NCBI GenBank assembly: GCA_023430725.1
Contig: JAEYZD010000055.1
Location: forward strand, 1 to 12,491
Reading direction: 5' to 3'
From: Bacteroidota bacterium
GTDB lineage: Bacteria > Bacteroidota > Bacteroidia > Bacteroidales > VadinHA17
DNA length: 12,491 nt
Each line of letters opens with the position of its first letter. The stretch's first letter is position 1. The translations under genes and the position numbers were made by a program. A model generated the notes under the pieces. It saw nothing but the letters and a program-made list of their open reading frames with translations, was not told the DNA's origin and did no database searches. Of this stretch, positions 7,388 to 12,491 are shown one piece after another.

Positions 7388-8769
7388 TGAGGAGCACCCT
7401 TTTCCTCCTGCTTGTTGCTGCAGCCTGCCTTGGTTGCGATCCGTTGGCCAATCCAGTCAGCGGCCCACTCAGCTTCTCCTCGGATACGATCTCCTTTGAC
7501 ACCGTTTTTACCGGCAAGGGATCAGCCACCATGGAGCTCAGGGCAGTCAATCGGGGAAATGAGCCTATGCGGATTGACCGCATCTGGCTTGGTGGCGGCA
7601 CAACTTCGCCTTTCCGGCTGAATATCAACGGAGATCCTGTTACCGAAACCGGAGAGACAGTGATTGCGCAGGGCGACAGCATTTTCATCTTTATCGAAGT
7701 AACAATAGATCCCGTTGGCGGTGACCTCCCCCTTGCCGTCACCGATTCGGTGAATTTTCGATCGGGAAACCACGCCGGACGGGTCATTCTCGAGGCCTGG
7801 GGACAGGATATCAGGGTTGTTTCCGGCACGATCACCGGCAACACTGTCTGGACAGAGGGTAAACCCTATGTTGTTGACGGATCTCTTTTCATTGACACTC
7901 TGGCCCGACTGACGCTTGAACCGGGAACAAGGGTTTACATGCATCACCGCGCCTCGGTAACCGTGGCGGGAACACTGCAATCCTCAGGTGCGGCTGAGAA
8001 GCGCGTAATAATTGCAACAGACCGTCTTGAGAAGGATTATCAGGATGTGCCGGGCAGGTGGCAGGGGGTGAGATTTCTTGACTGCAGTCAAGGCAACGTA
8101 TTGAACCATACCACGGTCAGGAACGCGGAGATCGCTGTCAGTATTGAGGGCAGTGCAACTTCGGAGCCTGACCTGTCGATGAACGGAGCCATGATCATGC
8201 ATAATACCGTAGCATCGCTGGCAGCCCGTAGTGCAAAGGTATTCGCCGTCAACTCACTGTTTGTCCATTCCGGTTACAGCACAGTAAGCCTCAGGGATGG
8301 AGGAGACTATGAGTTCATCCACTGCACGGTGAGCAACAGGTGGGAGTACAGCTTCCGGCCTGAGCCTGCCCTGCTGATTGACCCCGGCACCTGGAGCATG
8401 CCTGAGGTAAGGCTTGTCAATTCGGTCGTGAGCGGGAGCCTCAGCAATGAGTTGCTTATAGATGCTTCCGCCCAGGTGGCAGCGGCGGGATTCCGCGCAG
8501 ACAGCTCGTTGATCAAGGTTGATACAGTCACAGCTTCGTGGTACTCAACAGTGCTGTTTCGTCATGTCATAACGAAGCCTGAACCTCGGTTCATTAGTGA
8601 GTCCGAATGGGATTTCAGGCCAGATACCCTCTCGCCTCTGCTCGACCGGGCTGGCAGGACAGAGACGGGTGCATGGCCGTTTGACATAAGGAACAAGCCC
8701 AGGCCATATGATTACGGCTCCGACATTGGTGCATTCGAGCGGCAAAGAGGGGAGAAGCGCAAAGAGTAA
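7387..8769 (+). CDS. Exported beta-helix lipoprotein of a conserved Bacteroidota family, function unknown
   Basis: I take ATG 7387, which overlaps the upstream TGA as ATGA, over the in-frame ATG at 7369, because it gives a clean lipoprotein signal: MRST, a hydrophobic core (LFLLLVAAA), then Cys14 and Cys17 (ACLGC-D). Either Cys could be lipidated. The resulting protein has 460 residues. An N-terminal beta domain (about 30-140: ISFDTVFT, VNRGNEP, LGGG, EAWGQD) resembles choice-of-anchor/Ig-like domains. From about 150 comes a right-handed parallel beta-helix (LTLEPGTRVYMH, VAGTLQ, RWQGVRF, NVLNHTTVRNA, YEFIHCTVSNRW), and the end has the typical YGSDIGAFE. I recognise the family as widespread in Bacteroidota with no assigned role. 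Translational coupling to the PorP/SprF gene suggests work with the same envelope system. No polysaccharide-lyase catalytic residues are evident. Confidence 0.87.
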   Translation: MRSTLFLLLVAAACLGCDPLANPVSGPLSFSSDTISFDTVFTGKGSATMELRAVNRGNEPMRIDRIWLGGGTTSPFRLNINGDPVTETGETVIAQGDSIFIFIEVTIDPVGGDLPLAVTDSVNFRSGNHAGRVILEAWGQDIRVVSGTITGNTVWTEGKPYVVDGSLFIDTLARLTLEPGTRVYMHHRASVTVAGTLQSSGAAEKRVIIATDRLEKDYQDVPGRWQGVRFLDCSQGNVLNHTTVRNAEIAVSIEGSATSEPDLSMNGAMIMHNTVASLAARSAKVFAVNSLFVHSGYSTVSLRDGGDYEFIHCTVSNRWEYSFRPEPALLIDPGTWSMPEVRLVNSVVSGSLSNELLIDASAQVAAAGFRADSSLIKVDTVTASWYSTVLFRHVITKPEPRFISESEWDFRPDTLSPLLDRAGRTETGAWPFDIRNKPRPYDYGSDIGAFERQRGEKRKE

Positions 8770-8803
8770 ACATTCTGCCTGGCCGGGAACCGGTTATAAG
8801 GTA

Positions 8804-8834
8804 TTGACAATCCTTCCCAAATACAGTATATTTG
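8804..8834 (+). promoter_or_regulatory. Bacteroidota promoter for the exonuclease-fold gene
   Basis: TTG (8804-8806), a 20-nt spacer and TATATTTG (8827-8834) match the Bacteroidota -33/-7 consensus. The start point would be near 8840, giving a leader of about 30 nt before ATG 8872. This separates the gene from the upstream three-gene unit. The -7 octamer is identical to the one at the tRNA locus. Confidence 0.78.
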
Positions 8835-8871
8835 ACTTGCTGCTACTTATACAAGTGCTCTAATAATTGCA

Positions 8872-9861
8872 ATGAGGGTAAGACTCTCAATCATGACATT
8901 CCTTTTAATGATCTTGTTACCGTTATCGGGGCAGGGTTATACTGTCATGTTTTACAACGTCGAGAACCTGTTTGACACGGTTGACGATACAGTTAAGAAT
9001 GATGATGAGTTTCTTCCCGGGGGAGAGAGGCGATGGACTTCATCCAGGTATCACAGGAAGCTGAATTCAATTGCCCGTACTGTGGCTGCCGCAGGGGAGT
9101 GGGAGCTTCCTGCACTGATAGGCCTGTGCGAGGTTGAGAACGAAGAGGTGCTGAAGGACCTGGTCTTTGGTACCATCCTTTCAGCCGGCAACTACGGCAT
9201 AGTTCACCGTGATTCACCGGATCCGAGGGGAATTGATGTGGCCCTGTTGTATCGGCGCGATCTTTTCCGGATTTCCGATGTGCAGGCATGGCTCCCCGAA
9301 AGCCACGACAGTATTCCTGTTCTGACGCGTAACCTGCTATATGTTAAAGTAACCAAAGCTGAAGACACACTTCATCTGGTTCTCTGTCACCTCCCATCCA
9401 GAAGAGGCGGTGTGCTGGCCGCAGCGGGACTGCGTGAGAGGATGATAACCCTGGCAGCAGACAGGGTTGACTCAATCATGAAAGCCTCAGCCGGAGGAGC
9501 GGCAGTGATTGTCATGGGCGACTTCAACTCCACACCGCAGGATGAGCTGATGTCAGCTCTGACAGGAGCCGGCAAATTTGTCAACCTCTCTGCCCTGCTC
9601 TCAGAGCAGGGAAAAGGGTCATACAAATATCAGGGCAAGTGGGAGATGATAGACCAGATCCTTGTCTCGTCATCAATGCTCGATTCAACTACTGCTTTCC
9701 ATACTCAACCCGGCTTTTTCAAGGTTGTGGAAGCACCTTTCCTTCTTATGCAAGATGAAACTTATCCCGGGCTGAAACCGTTCCCGACTTATGGAGGATA
9801 CAGGTGGTCAGGCGGTTATTCGGATCATCTTTCCGTTTTGGTAAGAATCATAAATCATTAG
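8872..9861 (+). CDS. Exported endonuclease/exonuclease/phosphatase-family hydrolase
   Basis: This 329-residue protein has the metal-dependent EEP (DNase I-like) fold. A signal peptide (about residues 1-22) precedes the motifs in order: YNVENLFD (Asn29), CEVEN (Glu87/Glu89), RGIDVALLYRR, CHLPSRRGG (His173), GDFNSTP (Asp217, Asn219), MIDQILVS and the terminal SDH (Asp318, His319). All expected catalytic residues appear present, so it should be active. Members cleave phosphodiesters in nucleic acids or phosphate esters in small molecules; the substrate cannot be told from sequence. The signal peptide suggests periplasmic or surface action, for instance phosphate or nucleotide scavenging, which is inference. 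No Shine-Dalgarno precedes the ATG. The 3' end overlaps the convergent TPR gene by 14 nt. Confidence 0.92.
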   Translation: MRVRLSIMTFLLMILLPLSGQGYTVMFYNVENLFDTVDDTVKNDDEFLPGGERRWTSSRYHRKLNSIARTVAAAGEWELPALIGLCEVENEEVLKDLVFGTILSAGNYGIVHRDSPDPRGIDVALLYRRDLFRISDVQAWLPESHDSIPVLTRNLLYVKVTKAEDTLHLVLCHLPSRRGGVLAAAGLRERMITLAADRVDSIMKASAGGAAVIVMGDFNSTPQDELMSALTGAGKFVNLSALLSEQGKGSYKYQGKWEMIDQILVSSSMLDSTTAFHTQPGFFKVVEAPFLLMQDETYPGLKPFPTYGGYRWSGGYSDHLSVLVRIINH

Positions 9862-12025
9862 CGAGGTCTTGCATTCCCGGAATTTCAGGTGTGGTAAATC
9901 CTGCTGAGGTATTGATTTCCGGTCCGCCTTCAAGCGATATTCTCCCGCTCACCTCTGCCTCTGCAAGACCACCAAGGCCCGTCTTTACACTGCTTGTCAG
10001 CGCCACATCGGTTACAGTGTTGTCGTCTCCGACTGTAACCTCCACACCGACAGTGGCCTCTGCGGTCAGATTGCCGTTTCCAAACTCGGCGTCCACACCT
10101 GCACCGACCCATATTTTTGTCTGGTGGTTTTTAAAATCGCGTGTGACCGATCCAAGAATTCCATTACCTCCGGAGATAGTTACATGGTCACAGGTCAGTT
10201 CAGCTGAAAAGGCTCCTGCACTTCCACTGATGCCGTCACCAAGCGGACAGTCATCGCCTTTTTTGTCGGGCAATGAAGGGTCGGCAACTGCCTGAGGTGG
10301 CAGAGGGGGTTCGGGCTCAATACACTCCATGTCTTCATATCCCTTTGCTTCTTCAGCAATACCCAATGCAATACCAGCAAGGGTATTCTGGAAAGTGAGA
10401 ACTGTCAGCTCCCGGCTGATGTTCAGCAATTCGTTGTAGCTTGGGGAATAAACTCTTCCGAGGATAGGTTCGGTAAAGGCGTAAAGATCTGATGCAGCAC
10501 TTCTGAAGGCTGAGTTTGACAGCCTGTAAAGCCTCTGGTGGCATCCCAGCACCAGATCCATACCACTTTTATTTCTTTTGCACATCCGGAATAATACCTG
10601 ATCATACTCAGCCCGGAGTTGATCGTAGCATGCATGGTAATCAGCCTCAGCTTTTTTAAGGCAGATATCACTACCGCCGCATGCTTCCATTGCCCTTGAA
10701 TATTTTAAAGTGCACTCAGTCATTTTTTCCATCAACCTGTTGGAATGTTCCAAATCTTGAAGTGTGGCAGCCGCATCATTCATTAATTGGCCGGACTTGC
10801 TATCGCAGTTATCTGTGCCCTCATTTAGTGCCCTGCTCAGATTGCTGTTCGGACCGAACAGGAGCTCAACCACATCCTCATACATCATTCTCTCTGTTGC
10901 AAAGTCACGGGCAAATACAATTGAGCCTTCAGGGTTCTGATTAGCTCTTGTTATCTGGGAACTGACTGTCCGGGAAACGGATGCCATGTCATTTATTAGT
11001 GACGCAATCCTGCTGTCAATCCGGTTTATGTATGAAGTCAGAGGCATTGCCTGCATTGCCATTGAGGCAGGCTGTGGCAGATCAGGGAGTAAGGGAAGAT
11101 CAAAGCCTTCTGCATTGCCTCTCTCATCCTGGAGCGGTGAATCTGTATTCCCTTCTCCTCCCTGTTCAGTGCCCTGGGCTGATGACCTGGCAGTTTTTGC
11201 CTGTTTATAGGCAGCAATACCTGCAGAGGAATAATTGGCGGCAAGTGCTATGCGAAGGTGTTTCTCAGCAGTATTGTGATCCCCCGCGCACTCTGCAATC
11301 AGACCCAATCCGAGATGTGGTGAGGTGAGTTCCGGTTCCATCTGCAGGGCCTGGTTGAACATCTTTTTTGCGGATGCAGCGTCCCCCATCTCATAATAAA
11401 CCCATCCAGTGTTTACAGAAATTAATGGAATTCCCGGTCTGAGTTTATGAGCATATTTGAGAACCTGAAGGGCTCTGACATATTCTCCCATATCTTTCAG
11501 GGCCACACCCAGAGTATTGGCTGTAAGGATATCTTCCGGCAGTCTGACTGCGCTCCAGGCAGCGCAGTAGATGGCTGATGACCCGGACCCGGAGATCAGA
11601 AACAAACCACCCATATCGGCTCCTTCGGAGGGTTTGGAAGTGGATTCAAGAAGTATTTTTATTTCAGGTAGTTTGTCCCCGATCCTGGGACCGAATGTTG
11701 TCATCAGCTCTTTTACGAGAGTGATGTAACTTTCCCGGTTTAGTTCAGCCACTTCCGGTAAAGTCTTCGCAGGTCTCGGACAGATAATTCCGCCGGTCTT
11801 TCTCGTTCCGGAGGATTGTACGGACAGGGAGTTTTGTTGTTTAGATTCCGTACCGGAGCCCACTTGCGACGCCTTCGATGCCCATTGTTTCAATTTGGCT
11901 TGCTCGGCCTGAGTGATTTGCTGCCCCGACTGCAGTTTCTTAATTATGTTATTAATTTCAGGGTTCTGTCCGGTACAGATAAAGGCAAACAAGATTGCTG
12001 TCAGCAATAAAAGGGCTTTTTTCAT
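9848..12025 (-). CDS. Exported TPR-containing protein with cysteine-patterned helical region, function unknown
   Basis: I do not recognise the full-length family. The 725-residue protein has a signal peptide (MKKALLLLTAILFAFICTG|Q), then a short helical QITQAEQAKLKQW segment. About three TPR-like helical pairs lie at 160-272 (LGVALKDMGEYVRAL, NTGWVYYEMGDAASA, LGLIAECAGDHNTA). A low-complexity linker follows, with a long helical region at about 320-560. Within it six cysteines (about 437-494) follow C-x10-C-x5-C-x10-C-x15-C-x12-C. A proline-rich hinge (EPEPPLPP) leads to a beta-rich Gly/Thr/Val C-terminal part (about 605-715: VGAGVDAEFGNGNL, VEVTVGDDN). TPRs usually mediate protein contacts and the cysteines suggest disulfides in the periplasm. 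The start is the ATG at 12023-12025, 62 nt after cca with no consensus promoter between, so co-transcription is possible. Confidence 0.85.
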   Translation of the reverse strand: MKKALLLLTAILFAFICTGQNPEINNIIKKLQSGQQITQAEQAKLKQWASKASQVGSGTESKQQNSLSVQSSGTRKTGGIICPRPAKTLPEVAELNRESYITLVKELMTTFGPRIGDKLPEIKILLESTSKPSEGADMGGLFLISGSGSSAIYCAAWSAVRLPEDILTANTLGVALKDMGEYVRALQVLKYAHKLRPGIPLISVNTGWVYYEMGDAASAKKMFNQALQMEPELTSPHLGLGLIAECAGDHNTAEKHLRIALAANYSSAGIAAYKQAKTARSSAQGTEQGGEGNTDSPLQDERGNAEGFDLPLLPDLPQPASMAMQAMPLTSYINRIDSRIASLINDMASVSRTVSSQITRANQNPEGSIVFARDFATERMMYEDVVELLFGPNSNLSRALNEGTDNCDSKSGQLMNDAAATLQDLEHSNRLMEKMTECTLKYSRAMEACGGSDICLKKAEADYHACYDQLRAEYDQVLFRMCKRNKSGMDLVLGCHQRLYRLSNSAFRSAASDLYAFTEPILGRVYSPSYNELLNISRELTVLTFQNTLAGIALGIAEEAKGYEDMECIEPEPPLPPQAVADPSLPDKKGDDCPLGDGISGSAGAFSAELTCDHVTISGGNGILGSVTRDFKNHQTKIWVGAGVDAEFGNGNLTAEATVGVEVTVGDDNTVTDVALTSSVKTGLGGLAEAEVSGRISLEGGPEINTSAGFTTPEIPGMQDLANDL

Positions 12026-12087
12026 AATGGGCTGGAGATATACGGGCTAGGTGATAAAAACAAACTTTCCTTTTGCAGGGAATAAAC
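12026..12087 (-). other. Short spacer between cca and the TPR gene
   Basis: These 62 nt contain no TAnnTTTG element, no Shine-Dalgarno sequence before the TPR start and no convincing terminator. The two minus-strand genes may therefore share a transcript. Confidence 0.45.
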
Positions 12088-12491
12088 TTAGTCCTTTTTT
12101 TGTACAACCAGGCCTATTTCCTCACCTTTTCTTATCATGAATTCATGGGCGGCTTCGTGTTCATTGGGGATGATGCCGTCGAGAATGGCCTCCTTGATGG
12201 CGGTTTTGATGATGCCTACCACCGGGCCGGGTGGTATGCCGAATGTGGCAATGATCTCCTCTCCGTGTACCGGGGGCTGGAATGTACGCACTGCATCCTT
12301 CTCCTCTATCTCCTTGAGTTTGCGGCGCACAAGGGCGAAGTTGTCGCGGTGCTTCAGCACCTTCATCCTGTTGCCGGAGGTGATATCTGCCTCGCAGAGC
12401 AACATCAGGTCGTCAACATCCTCTCCGGCCTCAAAGAGTAGCCTTCGGACGGCCGAGTCGGTAACTTCATCCTGCACCAGCGAGATAGGCC
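12088..12491 (-). CDS. cca: CCA tRNA nucleotidyltransferase, C-terminal part (cut by window edge)
   Basis: About 134 C-terminal residues are visible; the frame is open to the window edge, so the catalytic head and HD domain lie outside. The GTG at 12475-12477 is internal, because the reading continues upstream as PISLVQDEVTDSAVRR. Recognised motifs of the Bacteroidota class II enzyme are DSAVRRLLFEAG, LMLLCEADITS, VRRKLKEIEEKD, FQPPVHGEEI and AIKEAILDG. The enzyme adds or repairs the 3' CCA of tRNAs using CTP and ATP in the cytoplasm. This part holds helical body and tail regions that bind the tRNA. The tRNA-Val gene in this window does not encode CCA and so would need this activity. Confidence 0.88.
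   Translation of the reverse strand, partial: PISLVQDEVTDSAVRRLLFEAGEDVDDLMLLCEADITSGNRMKVLKHRDNFALVRRKLKEIEEKDAVRTFQPPVHGEEIIATFGIPPGPVVGIIKTAIKEAILDGIIPNEHEAAHEFMIRKGEEIGLVVQKKD

Noticed and set aside
8781..8795. GGCCGG-GAA-CCGGTT hairpin as terminator of the three-gene unit
   Set aside because: Short stem with two G-T wobbles at its base, and no T-run after it.
9804..10295. Plus-strand open frame (163 codons) overlapping the ends of the exonuclease-fold and TPR genes
   Set aside because: It is antisense to the TPR protein's coherent beta-rich end, Ser/Pro-rich as expected of a shadow frame, and has no initiation signal.
12088..12477. Complete small gene starting at GTG 12477
   Set aside because: The frame stays open to the window edge and the upstream residues match the CCA-adding enzyme, so the GTG is an internal valine codon.

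Overview
The window looks chromosomal and comes from a member of the Bacteroidota, most likely Bacteroidales-like with moderate GC. Three things point there. A giant secreted protein carries a type IX secretion (T9SS) type B sorting domain, and a PorP/SprF-family gene lies directly behind it. Two promoters match the Bacteroidota consensus (TTG, 19-20 nt, TAnnTTTG). Apart from one case, start codons lack a Shine-Dalgarno sequence. I cannot name genus or species.

Layout. Positions 1-314 (minus strand) hold a tRNA-Val(TAC) locus: a promoter, two tandem decayed tRNA-like copies with rebuilt anticodon arms, the intact tRNA, and a terminator-like hairpin running off the left edge. Positions 315-581 have no gene but contain an imperfect inverted repeat just before the next gene. 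Positions 582-8769 (plus) form a compact three-gene unit: a 1931-residue multidomain T9SS cargo protein, a PorP/SprF-family outer-membrane protein 20 nt downstream, and a beta-helix lipoprotein whose ATG overlaps the previous stop (ATGA). Positions 8872-9861 (plus) encode an exported endonuclease/exonuclease/phosphatase-fold protein with its own promoter. It converges on and overlaps, by 14 nt, a minus-strand gene (9848-12025) for an exported TPR protein with an unusual cysteine-rich helical section. At the right edge (12088-12491, minus) is the C-terminal part of the CCA-adding tRNA nucleotidyltransferase.

How they work together. The cargo, PorP/SprF protein and lipoprotein read as one cell-envelope unit. 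The cargo should cross the outer membrane through T9SS, using its C-terminal domain and the adjacent PorP/SprF protein as a dedicated partner, as SprB does with SprF in gliding flavobacteria. The lipoprotein belongs to a family I recognise as common in Bacteroidota but without known function; coupling suggests an envelope role. The tRNA-Val gene does not encode its CCA end, so it depends on an enzyme such as the one at the right edge. I found no defence system, transposase, CRISPR array or prophage gene. The least ordinary items are the tandem tRNA remnants and the cysteine-patterned TPR protein.
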